A DNA stretch of 64,000 nt from Coturnix japonica (taxonomy: Eukaryota; Chordata; Aves; Galliformes; Phasianidae), in contig NC_029516.1 in the NCBI RefSeq assembly GCF_001577835.2, positions 72,361,221 to 72,425,220 on the forward strand, read 5' to 3'. Below the pieces are notes generated by a model, which was not told the origin of the DNA, searched no databases, and saw only the letters and a list, made by a program, of their open reading frames with translations. This document shows, in pieces, positions 34,401 to 46,654 of the stretch. A program made the position numbers and the translations under genes. Within the stretch, counting starts at the first letter, position 1. Each line of letters begins with the position of its first letter.

Positions 34401-37400
34401 TCTGGAATCACAGTCCCCAAACTGGCCTTTCAAAGAGCACTGATGAACTTATGTCATAATTCACCTTCTACCTTGTGAGGCTGTGGTGGGTGATTGGGAA
34501 AGGCAAACCTGCCTCGTGTTAGAACTGGAGCCAAAAGCTCCCCAAAAGCAGCCCTCAGTTCAGGCTCTTTGGAGACTCTGGCTCCAGGGTTGCCCTAAAC
34601 TCTGTCATTAATGGAGCCACCTGCCCATGGCCTCATTACGCTGTGAAGATGATAAGGTCTTTAAGAGAAGGTGGTTCTGCTCTGTCTCTCTCTCCCTGAA
34701 ACAAACCATTTCTGATGTAGGCTAATGGGAATCATGCACACCCTGAACTGCGCAGGGAGCCATGGAACACTGTGCCAAAGCAGTATGCTCAGCAGAGCTA
34801 AATTCGCCCACATCCAAGACGCTTTAACTCCTCAGGACAAATACCACACAGCCCGTGGCTACCGCTAAGCAACAGCAGGCTATGCTGTCAATAATAGCCT
34901 GGAAATTTGCATTCCTGTCAGCAGTGATTTACAGGGTGGTTCAAGAGTCCTTTCGGAACAGGTGAAAGGAAAGTCAGCTGGCATGGGGTCAAGACAGCTT
35001 CCTCACACCACAGCAGATGCCACTGTGAGGAGAGGTTTCATGAAACTGAAGCAGAGCACGGGCAGCTAGAGATGTTAGCCAGCAAGTTGTGTAGAAATGA
35101 AAGCTTACATTTTCATCTTACATTGCTTTATTCCTTACGTTGCTTCTAAAGAGGTTTGGTTTGTTCCCAAGTTGTTCCCTAGATTTTGGAGGGGTTGCCC
35201 TTGGAGTGTGGTTGGCTCCCTGTGTTGGGGGATCAAGGTACCTCAGGTACCTCTGGCTTTTCTAGATAACTTGTAAAAGTAACTTCTAATCCAGTATGTT
35301 ACTGATAAAGCCACCATGAGCAGACCCAGGTTGGGTCATTAATTCACTGGCACAGACAGTTCAGCCCCTTTTTCTTCCCAGGGCTCTCTGTTAATTTTTT
35401 ATCCCCATGCAAGGAAAAGCAAGTAAGAGACTGAAAGTATGTTTTGTATAGTTACTAACTGCCAACGACCATCAAGTAGTTAAGAACTGTAGGAAGCTGC
35501 AATATATTTTATTAGACCAGTGGATGCAATAAGGAAAAAAAAAAGCATGCTAAAGATGAGTTTTCAAGCATAGAAGCCCTTCTTCAGGTCAGTGTGCCCA
35601 GAAGCTCACTGCTGTTTTCCAGCTACATCAGCTGTTCTAGTAGAAGTTATTGCGTCTCTATAGAAGTTATTGAGCCTCACATTATCTTGAGACCATCACA
35701 GCTACGGCAACACTGTTACTTAACAAGATTCTCTAAGATCCACTTTGTATCACAGCCACAAGGATATGTCCACGTGAGTCCTAAACTTCAGTGTATTTAT
35801 TTCTTCTCAGTTTTGCCATCTATTTATTTACTGTCACGGCTGTGTGTAATAAATTCTTTCAGCAGTTATGGAAGAAAAAAAAAAAAAGGAAGAGTGATTG
35901 ATTTTCATTTTCTGAGCTTTATGGGGTATGCTACTTAGAAGACTTGTCATTACCACCATTTGCTGGCGTTTAGTGGAAGATTTAATTCACCTACTGTAAT
36001 GATTTGGGGAAGTCTGTCGATGTACAATTTAGAAAGTTATTATGTAAATGGCAGCGTTATGAAATGCTTTTATGAGGGTGCAGCATCCACCGTTTGCTAA
36101 CAGGGGTTGCAGTGTGTCTGACAAGAGGCAATGGGCAGTCATTAACCACAGCAAGAGCTGCACATCCAAGGAAGAGATTGAGTTGAAGTCTTGGGGACCA
36201 GTTTGTTCCAAACACATCTTTGTGGACTGAAAGGGGCAAGAGGGAGATGAAGAACTTTAAAATGTTGTGTTGAATGACATGCTTTGGCTCTGTAGATATG
36301 CAGGGTTCCTGGGAGGGAAGCAAGAAGGGAGGAGAGGATGATGTAGATTTTGTAGAGTTAAGTTTTTGTTTTAACTGGTTTTATATTATTATTATTGAAA
36401 AGGTATGGAGATGGAGATGGTTGATTGCGTATGTCTCTGAAGGTCTGTCACTTTTCTTTTTAGACAGGATTAAAACAGGTCAATCTGCAAACTCCATTTC
36501 CTCTGTCAAAAGGAGATAACCAATTCCACTCTCTGAAGTTATTAATGATCAACTGAGTAAATTTTATCCATCTCTTTATGTCTTGGAAGGACACTTCACT
36601 GAAGCTGATTTTGATCAATTTATAAGCAATGTCACCTTCAATAAATTCCTATCTGACAATAGATAATCCAATAACAAGCTGGGAGACAGCAAAGGTGATG
36701 TAAGAGTTGGCACCTAATAGTGCTCTTGAACCCAACTGCATCCCCATTGGAGTTTTTAGAGCTATGTTAGGAGGGAAAGAAAAAAAACCAGAAGCCTTAT
36801 TTTCAAATTTGTTTCAGAACGTTTTTCTCCAAGACATGAGATTTGCATTACTTATCATAATTCTTTCAAAAGAAAAGGGAGTGGTTTCATTTGTCTCTCC
36901 ATGTCCTTGCCCAGCCTAGCATGTAAAGCCCTGGCAAGCATCTTGGCCATCCAATGTAAGGATCCCGTGGTCTTGGGAGTGATGCAACACAGCTAAACCT
37001 TCTGGTGGTCACCAGTCAGCATCTGGTGCTTGGGATATTGCAAACATACCTCCTTTATCCACATCCACTATTCCATCAGTGTCATGGAGGAGATCTACTC
37101 TCATTGATGGGAGAACAGACCGATGGAGCAGCAAATACATCTGCTCATAGCTCTAGCATCCAACCAACTGAGTATGCTGCACTCGCTAAATAAATGTTTG
37201 GCATAAGTCTAATACTTTGGAGAAGGCTCAAGGGCAGCTCAAGTAGAAATTCAGAGTTCCAGGAACAATTTTGCATCACCCATGTCCTTTCTGTACTATC
37301 TGCAAGCTATTTTTGGAAGTGGCTGCAAGGTGGAGAGTGGGCCAGGGTGAGAGGACTGGCTGGTGCATCTGAAGACTGCTATTCCCTAGGGCAGCTCCAT

Positions 37401-38889
37401 CCTTCTGCAGCAGATTGTTCTTTCAGTTGCTGCAAGAAGCGGCTAAAGTCACTTGCTGTGTCACTGTGTTATTCAGGTATGACTTAGTATCTGTTGCGGT
37501 GACCAGGTCCTGAAGGTGATTAAAATACTTCCTATTTCTACCAGCTTGAGTCAGAAGGGAGTCATTTGGGTCCTCTCTGTGACCACCAGGCTCTTGATTC
37601 ACATTACGTTCACTGAACTCTTTAGGAAGCACATTAATTCAGCCACTGTACAGTGTACAGGGCAAACTGCTCTTTGCTGTTTACCTGCCAGCTGATGCAC
37701 AGCAGGGTACAGGAACAGTCCAAGGCGAGCTGGGATGGCATTTGCCAAATGCTAAAATATATGCTTATTTCCATTAGATCAAGAGAGCTTCCGAGCCTTG
37801 GCAGATCAGAAAAGCAGTGCCGCACTCTGAGGGAGAATATGTGGCTTTTCTTCTTTTTGCTTGGTACATCCTTGCATCTCTTCATTCCTTGATGCTGTCT
37901 GATGGAGTAAAGATAGTGGCTCAATGCACTGTGTGACTTTTCTTGTGCACACAGTGCAGACTTTGGGGAAGGAGACTGTGTTTGAACAAGAAACCTTCAT
38001 AGAATCCCACTGTAACTAGAAGTACAGCCATGGCCCTTCTTTCCTTCAGGCACTCAATGTGACACCCGCAAGGATGGGGGGCTCCTGTTGCCACACCTGA
38101 CCAATAAGAACAATGTATTCCTCTACTCTTTTTCTGGGTTAAAAATTCAGAGGGCTATACGAAGTCAGAGCTCAACCTATTCCAGTTAGGTGGCAGTTAG
38201 TTTCCCTTCCCCTCCTTCCACAGCCACCAGCTGCTCTGTTCCCTGTTACTTGAAATCATTTCTGCTCTTCTACACTCCCCCTTCTTGGTCACGAAGTGGC
38301 TGTATAAAAGGTCATTATGGCTTTTAGGGCAGCTGGGAAGACAGAAACCTGAATAGGAGGGTCAGCTAGATACGAGGTTGTTGTCAGTGCCTCTAGCTGG
38401 AAAGAAGGTGTGGAGAAACTGCAGGAAGGAAACTTTGGATAGTGGAATGAAGCAGCCACGTCCTGCGCTGAATTGTTGTTGGGTTTTCCTGCTTGTTTTC
38501 TCAATGCAAAATGAATGTGGTGAGACTCAGGCAGGGAGCTGGGCAAGGTGAGCTCTTTGCCTTGATCCTTTTCCCCAGATGGTGCCTAGGATGCTGCTTT
38601 TGATTGTCTGGTTTTCCACTTGGCCTCAAGGACTGAAATTACTTAAGCTCGTGACCCCGCGTGACACAACTTCTTGGTGGTTCTTGTGTTGTGCAGTGTT
38701 ACCGGGCCCAAATACAACAACTGCCTCATTCCTTTTGGAAATAGCGTGGGTTCGTTTTTAGGGTTTTTTGAACGCTCGTGTCCTCCAGACTCTTGCAGAC
38801 TGGTGTCGATGTGTCCCATACCTTTAAACAACAAGCCGGCAGCACAGACCATCCCAAAGCATTCTCAATTCTCTGCCTCTCTCCATCCC
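31491..38889. other. Region upstream of IGSF11, no gene recognised
   Basis: I found no supported exon. Two long T runs lie at about 32601-32610 and 32645-32658. A candidate enhancer-like motif cluster lies at 33.4-33.6 kb. A TATAAAAG string at 38303-38310 sits 0.6 kb upstream of the CpG island but has no clear transcript to serve. Confidence 0.45.
33432..33573. promoter_or_regulatory. Candidate regulatory cluster: octamer, SOX-like and X-box-like motifs
   Basis: The perfect octamer ATTTGCAT (33432-33439) is followed by an inverted SOX-like pair AACAATCTTGTT near 33546-33557 and an X-box-like GTTACCATAGAGAC at 33560-33573. The sequence is unique and AT-rich with two isolated CpGs. POU/SOX clustering is known in neural enhancers, and IGSF11 is expressed in brain and testis. 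The link is inference. Confidence 0.3.
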
Positions 38890-38973
38890 CGCAAGCAGCT
38901 CCTGGTGCGGAGAAGCCCCGCTCTGCAGCGCTGATCCGGAGGAGCCTCCGGGCCGCCACCGAGCAGCGGCCAG

Positions 38974-39087
38974 ATGGCCGCGGGGCCCCGCATCAACCTC
39001 CGGCCGGGCGGGGCGATCCGTAGGCAGAGCCGGGGGGCGGCGGGATGCCTGGCGGCGCGGCGCTGCTCGGCGCGGTGCGGGGGGTGA
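38974..39087 (+). other. Upstream ORF in IGSF11 leader (37 codons)
   Basis: ATG at 38974 in strong context (CAGATGG) opens an arginine/glycine-rich frame starting MAAGPRINLRPGGAIR and stops at TGA 39085-39087. If transcription starts upstream of it, this would lower initiation at 39334. It may equally lie outside the transcript. Confidence 0.35.
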
Positions 39088-39224
39088 GAGCCGCAGCCCC
39101 GGCTGCGGGGGCGGCTCGGGGCCGCCAGGCTGCGCTCTCGGGCCGGCCGCGGCGCCTGGCGCTGTCCCCGGGCGGCCGGGGCTGGGGCACGGCGGAGCCC
39201 GGCCGCGAGCGGGCGGTCCCGGGA

Positions 39225-39240
39225 CGGCGGCGGCGGCGGC
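39225..39240 (+). repeat. (CGG)n run in IGSF11 leader
   Basis: About five consecutive CGG units lie in the presumed 5' UTR, with a second CGG cluster at about 39249-39260. These are short, but this motif type can vary in length. Confidence 0.8.
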
Positions 39241-39333
39241 TGCACCTGCGGCGGCGGGGGAAGGCAGGGCTCGACGCCCGCCGTGCCCGGAGGCGGGAGC
39301 CCGCGGCCCGCTGCTCCCCTCGGCCGGCCCGGC

Positions 39334-39412
39334 ATGACGCTGCGGCGGCGCCCCGGAGGCGGCGGCGGGCGCTGGGTGCCGGCCGCCCTGGCCGCGCTCC
39401 TGGCCCTGCGAG
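39334..39412 (+). CDS. IGSF11: IGSF11 first coding exon (signal peptide)
   Basis: ATG at 39334 opens 26 codons plus one base, ending at the consensus donor GCGAG/GTGAGTGC. The peptide has a basic start (MTLRRRP), a glycine run, and then a hydrophobic core of Ala and Leu (VPAALAALLALR). This is a classic signal peptide cut short by a phase-1 intron. Human IGSF11 also starts MTS with a Leu-rich core ending in LHG before its first intron, which I recall as phase 1. IGSF11 is a homophilic V/C2-type adhesion protein of the plasma membrane that binds PSD-95-type scaffolds. The name rests on this match and the divergent TEX55 neighbour. Alone, a signal-peptide exon fits many secreted or membrane genes. 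The rest of the gene lies outside the window. Confidence 0.58.
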
Positions 39413-42400
39413 GTGAGTGCGGGAGCGGCAGGGAACACGGCGGGGAGCGGCGGCAACTCGCGGGGAGCGCGGGGAGCGGAGAAAGGAGCGTCGTTGCCCC
39501 AGCCCGGGGACTCGGGGTCTCGGGGGCCGTCAGTGAAGTTTTGGTGGCGGTCCCGCCGGTGATGCTCGGGAATGCGGCGGCGGGGAGCGCTCTGCGGGCT
39601 GGCTGCTCCGCTCCTCTCGCTGCCTCTGCCGCACCGTGGCTTTTACTACCTTCATTTAGTACTAGTGGGGTTTTTTTACGGTACTGTGAAACTTGCTGTA
39701 AACTGTCTGGGCTTCACAGGCACTCGGCTGGCAGGGCCTAGCTTGGCAGCAAGCTCACCTGGGTGCCAAACTCCGATCCATCTCTCAGGCCCCGAGGCAG
39801 CAGGGAACTTTGCACGGAGATGCCACCGAGCTGCCTGGGGAACCGAGTGCTCAGGGCTCGATGCCTCCCCGGCATCTGCTTCTTCAGCTCTGAGTGCCTG
39901 GCTGTAGGGATGTGGGGAGATCCAGCCCTCCCCATCCAACTCAGACCTTCCGCAGTGAGGTGTGTCTGGGTCCTGAGTGAGGAGAGGGGACGAATGGCGT
40001 GTGAGCGATGTCCATCACATAGCTTGGTACATTGCTGAGTGCACCCAGAGGTGCTGCGGTAAGGGCATCAGGAGAACCTGCAAAGTGTGAAGCCTTCAGA
40101 CTCATCTGTTAATGTCTTCTTCCAAGTAGTGCCAAACTTCAGAGCAGGCCTACACAGCTATGTCTTATGGAAGTCTACAAAGTCATTATCTTAAGGTCTA
40201 CTCAGGTCTGGTCAGTTACTTCTGGGAGGTCAGCCTGGCAGTGAGCAGAGCACAGGTTGGCAAGGCCAGCTGGGTGCTGCTGGCAGCCTGTGCAGCCAGA
40301 ACAGCAGGCAACCTGCTGCAAGGGGCCCCGGGTGAGGACAGGCAGGATCTCTTGCAAGAACACTGGGGACATCACAGCAAAGGCTGGGCAAAACTTCTGG
40401 CAGCCTGCGTTGAGTTGGAGCTGCCTGCTGGAGCTGCTGTGCCTGGCCCTGACAGCCCTGCGGGGAGCATCAATCAGGCTGTGTCCCTCTGGCCAGGTGC
40501 AGCAAGAAGTCAGTCTGGTGGTCAGAAAGGTGGGTTTCTCACAAGTGCCTCAGCCCTGAAAACACGCTGAGTCCCACTGTCTGAAACCAGTTAGGAGTTG
40601 TATGTCTTAACTGGAAACGTCACCTGCTGACTTCAGTGGATGAATTATGGAAGAAAAAAAGAGTTTATTAGCTTTTAATTAAACCAAACAATCAGGTTTC
40701 TTTCACACTTCATCCGCTCTCTTTCTTTTTTTGTACTTTCCTGGGTTTGAAAGCACATATTCACTTTCAGGACCTCAATATTGCATGTCTTTTTTCTTTA
40801 TCTGCAGGCATGGCATAGATTGAACTGAAAAGTTACTGTGCCTCTGCAATGACAGGTATATAAGTGAGAAAGTGTTACTGTAGATGTTCTGCCTCTGCAG
40901 GAACATCCAGCAGTAACCAGATTCGAGGTTGAAACTGCAGGGGCGTTTGATTATAGCTTCAGAAAAAAAAAAAAAGAAGAAGATTGACTAAATATTTAAT
41001 TTTCTCTTTTTGGCAGAGGGCATGTGGGGACAATGGCACTAGAAGGGACTAAGCAGAGAAACATACCTTTCATAAAATAGTTATTTATGCCAGTATGATG
41101 CTTTTTTCTTGCACTTGCTTTTGAGACTTGAAAATGACTTGAGCGAACCACCTGTGTCTCGAGATTGTTTTTAATTTCTCTCTACGGAAAAGTCTGCAGG
41201 AGATGGTGGTGGATGAAAATAACCGCGATACGCCGTCACTTCTGTGTTACACAACAGAAGTGTGGCTGTATTTTTGGGTTTGGATTTGAAAATAAAATCC
41301 TGACAGGCATAAGCAACAGACATAGACTGTGCAGGCTCGAAGAAAATTGGCAGAGATTCTTCTGAATAACATTTGTAGAAGATGAGTGTGTGTGTTTTTG
41401 CTCTATATACAGACTGGTTAGGAAGATCAATTTTCCTTTTTATTGAGGCTCTGTGTTGGTTTTGAGGATAGAGGAAGAAGCATATGACAGGATCATGTGC
41501 AAAGAGCTGCCCGAATCACAGGCGGAAGGCTTAGAAGTTAAAGTATCAGGAACTGTTAGAATGTATCAACGCAAGAAACACTTAACGCCAACAGGCGAAG
41601 AGTGGCTGCAGGGGAAGGTCCTCGGAGGTCCTTCAGCCATTCTCACACAGTCAGGCTTTGTAGTAAAATGTCAACCAAATATTATAACCCCATTTGCTTA
41701 CGTTGTTTTGTAATTTGTAAAACAGCAATGATTCTTTTGAACTGAAGCAAATGACATTGGGCTTATTATATTCATCTTTAAGGCTCCTGGGGCAGGGGCA
41801 GTGTCTGTTTTCACTCTAAAACATAATAACTTTTGTGAAAATAAAACTTTTCAGGCTCCCCAGGGAAGTTTATGGATAGATAGGAGGGAACTCTCTTTAG
41901 GGCTTTGAAACCAACCCTGCTAGTGCGCATCGATCCCGCTCCATCACCAGAAATAGCCTCCTGCACGTTTTCTGATGTGTTAGAAATCACACATTGGGTA
42001 CAGCTGAGCTGCAAAAACAACTTTTTATTTATACTGTGCATGGCGTTTGGGTCCTTGTGACACAGTATCGCAACAGGTGGGATGCCAGCATGTTATGGCC
42101 TGTTGCAGCTGGATCTTGCACGTTTGGGGAGCGAGTATATGAGCCTGGTAGCAATGCAGCAATGCAACAACAGCTCTGCAGCTTCTCACACAGGCTGTTT
42201 TTTCTGGTCTCCATGTGAAGTCTCCTTCCTATGCACTGGGTTTATCCCAGCTTAAGCCATGCATTCAAGTTCTGGCTTTGCAGCACCGTTTTATCAGCCC
42301 ATATATTCTCCTCAGCCCTAAACCAGGTCCTCAGCCCCAGCAAGGGAGGACCATGGCTGTGCCTTTCTTTTCCATGCTGATGCATTTTTTGGAACAGATT

Positions 42401-44999
42401 GCCATTGGTGTCAAGCTGTGTGGTTTTGTGACATGTAGATAAATCATTTTGCTCACGACCTGACCTTGGTCCCCAGCGGCAGGCACAGATGCATTAACTA
42501 CTTCTTGCATCTCTAATGCAGGCATCTTGCCCTTATCTTGGAAACTATTAGCTGGTATTTTTTGTTGCTTGTAGTGTTGTTTGGTTTTCTTTTCAATCTC
42601 TCTTTCTTCGGTATTGCCTAAAGTCCAATTTTCTTCTGTAAGATTCTATTCTCTGAGGGATCTTGAAGTGTCTCAAGAATGGCTATATTTAGCTGCTCAC
42701 TGGTAATACGGGTATGGAAAGTATGGTATAAACAACTCATTAAGAAACTTAGAAATCTTTTTTCCTGCCTCTATGGGGCAGATAAATTTGTGTTATGCTA
42801 CCAGCATCAGAGACAGACAAAGCAAGGCTCAGAGAGGCTTCATGACCTGCTGAAGGTCAAAGGATGCTGGTAGTCCCTTGGAGCCTGGTCCAAAGGGTAA
42901 CCACAGGAGAATGCTTATATTCATGCAGCAGGATAAGCCGTACTGTAATGGCACTCTTCAGGGATGCTCACTACTACACTGTGGTGAGTCACCTATATTT
43001 AGCAGGATGCTACTATCATTGTGCTTTTTAAGTAAAGTGCTTTTAACACAGTTTATTTCAAGGGGAAATGCATGCTCTGAAAATCTGTTCTTTGTAGTTT
43101 TCTCCTTGTCGAGCATTAATGCTACTTTCCCTTTGTGAATGTTCAGAGAGAAATTCAGCTCCTGGTTGTTTAGCAGACAGTAGTGTAACAAAGACTATTC
43201 CCTTGTTAATACTACCTTGTGTTTGCACAGTCATTTATAAGCATTAACTAATTGAGAGACTCCAAACGTATTCTGTTAGTGCAGTCGATTTGATATATGG
43301 CTTGGAAAGGCTGAAATGTGCAGAGATGATGTTGCTTGTTTGCTGTCACGTAAGACATCTGCCCTGCTCTCCTTTAGAAAAGTCTCAGTTCTCCTGATCA
43401 CAAACCACCCCACTTCTCTCCCACAAATGTTTTGCATCTTAAGCATTAGAGGGAGAGAACGCTTCTATTAATTATGCACAGCAATCTATTTTTTCCCCCT
43501 ATTTGCTGTCAGCTCTTTGGTTCTGGAGGTCACTTGTGTCCATTCTGGCTTCCACCTTCACTTTTTTGTTTTTGCTGCTTGATCAGGGCTAAGGACAAAT
43601 GATCTGCTTCATCAGGATTGAGGGGTTAGGCTTCATTTTGGGTAGATATAAGAATTAAATGCTTTGACATTTCCGAAAGGAAATTTCCAAGAGAAATCCC
43701 ATTTGGGGTCAACCAGCATTGTGCTTCTCTGTGGAATTGTATTGTGATAACACTAAAAACAACAAAAACCAACCGTAATCAAAAGATATTTTGATGTGAA
43801 AAGTCAAACTTTTTCATCTCAAAAAGACCTTGAGGTGGATGCTTGCATATGTCTGGCAGTTCTTCCTAGTCCTCTTTTGAAACACAGGTTTGATTTTACA
43901 GAGCATCGTGAGTGCAATATGGTTTGGTTTAGTGGAAGCATCCGCAGTAAAAATTGAAGTTGTTCCTATTTTTCGTTTCATCAGCACATTTCTAAACAGT
44001 GGTGCCAAAACCCAACTTGCAGCTATTGGTGATATCTGTGCACAGTTCCCATCTATTTTTTACCTCCTTGGCACACACATGTGAAAAAACCACATGCATG
44101 TACATGACACTGCCGATATTCTTCCCTTATCCAGCACACTGCAGGATATGATTTGCACCTAAAACAAATCACAGTGTGAGTATGAGATAGTTTTGTATTT
44201 AGGAAACACAACCCCCTTGCTGATCAGGGCCAGCAGATCACACTCAGCCTCCTACGACTTGTGCATGCGCAGAGCCACAGCTCTCCTCCTGGCAGCACAG
44301 CAGCACTTGTGCCTCTGCATATCTGTGTGAAGTTACTTGCAAGACAGATTTCTGCAATAGAGAGATCTGATCATTTGTTTAGGGATAAAACCTTGTGCAT
44401 TTTTTTTCCCCCTCTCGTATCACTACAAGTCAGCCCGGCTACAGAAACGTGAACCAGATTGCATTTCACAAGCATCAGCAGGAGAAAGCCGATGTATGAA
44501 CTCCACCGGGTTACATCCTGGCTTTGGTCTTCTTCAAAATGCAGAAGGCAGGAATGTAATTTCAGAGGGTGAACATTTCCAGTCTGTGTGCATTTCTGCA
44601 GGCAGCTCACAGCAGCTCTGGGTCAGGTCACACCACCGGTCTACAGAGCCATGGCCAGCACTGGATGCTTCCAAGGGGATGCAGAGCCCCTACAACGAGC
44701 AGCTGGTGCCAGATGGGAATAAAACTCCTGTCTCCATTCCTCCTCCTCCTCCATGGGACCCCAGACCTGCCCCCTTGTGTGGAGCTGGGATAACCAGAGC
44801 TCAGCCCCCTGTCAGGCACAGGCTGTGGGTGGGCGATGGGGATCCAGCTCTTCCCCTGCCTGGCATCTATTGGCGGCCTCTGCCAGCAGTAAGTGGGTTG
44901 GGACGCACTCTCTGCATGCCTACTGGGGAGATTACTTCCTAATCCTCGTTAATTAGAAGTTGGCTAATGCTTGGGAGCTTGAGGGTGTAGTGCTGCTGT
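39413..44999 (+). other. Start of presumed IGSF11 intron 1
   Basis: After the island fades at about 39.6 kb I see no exon with an immunoglobulin V-domain start or paired splice sites. One glutamate/lysine-rich 86-codon frame at 41453-41713 (unrecognised) and a small CpG cluster near 41225 stand out slightly. The first intron of IGSF11 is very long in mammals, so the absence of exon 2 is expected. Confidence 0.5.
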
Positions 45000-45004
45000 G
45001 AGCT

Positions 45005-45227
45005 TTTCTTTTCCTTTCTTTTTGTGTTTTGCTTTTCTTTTCCTCATTTCATTCTACCTGACATATCTGTGGGTACTCCCATAAGCCTTATAAATGGTCA
45101 GGCTTCTGTAATTTTTGCTAAGCTCTTGACTTTACTGATAACATGTGCTAATCATTCCCAGTGGTTAATTGTGGGCTGCGCTTGGCATAAGTAGGGGGAA
45201 AAAAAAGAAAAGAAAAGGAAAGGAAAA
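45005..45227. repeat. Polypyrimidine and polypurine tracts in inverted relation
   Basis: A T/C tract at 45005-45045 (TTTTCTTTTCCTTTCTTTTT and similar) is followed about 150 bp later by an A/G tract at 45193-45227 (AAAAGAAAAGGAAAGGAAAA and similar). The second is close to the reverse complement of the first, so the strands could pair. It lies just before the AAAAT array. Confidence 0.65.
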
Positions 45228-45301
45228 TCTTATTTTATTCCTCATACCTGGCCACATTCCCTGCTCTTCAGTTGTATTGAACAGCTTCTTGTTATTCTCT
45301 C

Positions 45302-45378
45302 AATAAAATAAAATAAAATAAAATAAAATAAAATAAAATAAAATAAAATAAAATAAAATAAAATAAAATAAAATAAAA
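45302..45378. repeat. (AAAAT)n microsatellite, about 15 units
   Basis: This is a nearly perfect pentanucleotide array, the longest simple repeat in the window. It is probably polymorphic. No LINE or SINE body directly precedes it, so it is not an obvious retroposon tail. Confidence 0.95.
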
Positions 45379-46166
45379 CAAAAACAAGGATAGAAACATG
45401 AGTTTCACCTCTGTTAAACTGCCTCAGTTTTAACTGTCCTTGATCAGCAGGTGTTATGTGCTGGTGAATGAGGAAACCTTTCTATATCTCCTCTGTGTTT
45501 CCAGGTGTGCCACCACAACTAACAACAGCGATCCCAGCATTTTAATGCTTCCATCACACTTTTCTTCCCATCCCTTTTGATGGACGACTTGCTTTTTGAC
45601 CACCGCTGTCTGCTGAACAGATGTTTTCACTGAGCTGTTCACAGTGATACCAAAGATACTTTGCTCAAGTGATTACAGTTGAATTAGAGCCCCTTGGTAG
45701 ACGAGCAGTTCAGATTATTCTCCCAAGTTTGTATTACTGTCAGCTGGATAATGCTGAATTTCATCTCGCATCGTGCTGCCCACTTGCCTAGCTTTGTCAG
45801 ATCCCTTGGAAGTCTCTCCCAATCTTCTTTCACTTCAGCCAACTCACCGTCTCTCTTCCAGATATTAAGGAGTAGATTAAACCCATCCTGCAGCCTGAAG
45901 GAGACATGGGGGTAATCCCTTGTAATCGGGGCCGGGGCAGGGGCAGGGGGAGAGCCTGGCACCAGGCAGTTGGGCGGCAGCTTTGGATGAATGGAGAGTT
46001 TATCACTTAGTCCTCTCCTTTTCTTCTCACAGTATCATTGGTTTGAGGGGTGCAAGTTCCTTTGTGCAGAGACTGAGCTGTTTGTGTCTCCTGTTGTGTG
46101 CTTTTAGGGTCTCTAGCCTCTAAGGGTCCTGGGATTGACTGTTCCTGATCCTAGCGATCTTCACAA

Positions 46167-46230
46167 TCCTAGAATCATTAAGGTTGGAAAGACTGCTAAG
46201 ATCAGTAAGTCCAAGCATCAAAACATTCAA
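46167..46230 (-). repeat. CR1-Y-like 3'-end fragment
   Basis: TCCTAGAATCATTAAGGTTG, then AAGACTGCTAAGATCA and TAAGTCCAAGCATCAA, match the antisense CR1-Y 3' end. Only about 65 bp remain. It is a strongly 5'-truncated insertion in intron 1, antisense to IGSF11. Confidence 0.8.
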
Positions 46231-46628
46231 GAATTCCAGATGTTGCAGAATTGTAGCCTGCTGTGACATTTGGCAAATTCCTGCATGTGTTGCTGATGTC
46301 ACATTTTTGAGGTGTTTTTCTTTGACTTTATCATTTCTTTGCTTTCCCTCCACACTGTGAAGTAGATATCTGCTTCCTGATCAATGAATTCAGATCGCTG
46401 TGCTGTGGTTTGTTCTTTAGGTAACTTTTTCCCTCTTCAGCCATGGCCATACAGATGGATCTGTGCCCTACTCACCTTACTGTTTGATGCTGCTGCCCTT
46501 TTGCCCATGCTGGGTTTCCAGTCAACAACATTACTTTGTGATGAATTCTGCAGATTGAGATGTGTTGAACTTTCTAACTATTGGTTAGTATAGTTATTTT
46601 AGACTTTTCCTGCACTGTATTAAGTATT

Positions 46629-46654
46629 TGTTGTGTTGTGTTGTGTTGTGTTGT
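46629..46654. repeat. (TTGTG)n microsatellite
   Basis: There are about five pentanucleotide units. Confidence 0.9.

Larger units (their letters stand above)
39045..39412 (+). other. Overlapping upstream frame across the IGSF11 start
   Basis: An ATG at 39045 opens a frame, different from the main one, that runs past 39334 without a stop and reaches the splice donor. Any transcript starting upstream of 39045 would carry this overlapping uORF, with its end decided by exon 2. GC-rich leaders are open by composition, so coding is unlikely. Confidence 0.3.
38890..39620 (+). promoter_or_regulatory. CpG island promoter of IGSF11
   Basis: This is the densest CpG block in the window, with long GC-only stretches beginning just after 38890 and fading after about 39620. 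It spans the signal-peptide exon and its donor. No TATA box lies within 100 bp of the GC block, so dispersed initiation is expected. The start site cannot be fixed from sequence. Confidence 0.82.

Noticed and set aside
38303-38310. TATAAAAG as an upstream IGSF11 promoter
   Set aside because: It lies about 0.6 kb before the CpG island with no exon or donor after it. The island itself is a better promoter.
38824-39456. Long minus-strand frames (up to 210 codons) in the CpG island
   Set aside because: They are Pro/Ala/Arg-rich products of GC-rich sequence with few stop codons. They are shadows of the IGSF11 leader and have no domain.
44496-44956. 148-codon plus-strand frame, Pro-rich
   Set aside because: It has Pro/Gly-rich composition and several frames open together. 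No acceptor or donor fits and there is no immunoglobulin signature, so I did not call it an IGSF11 exon.
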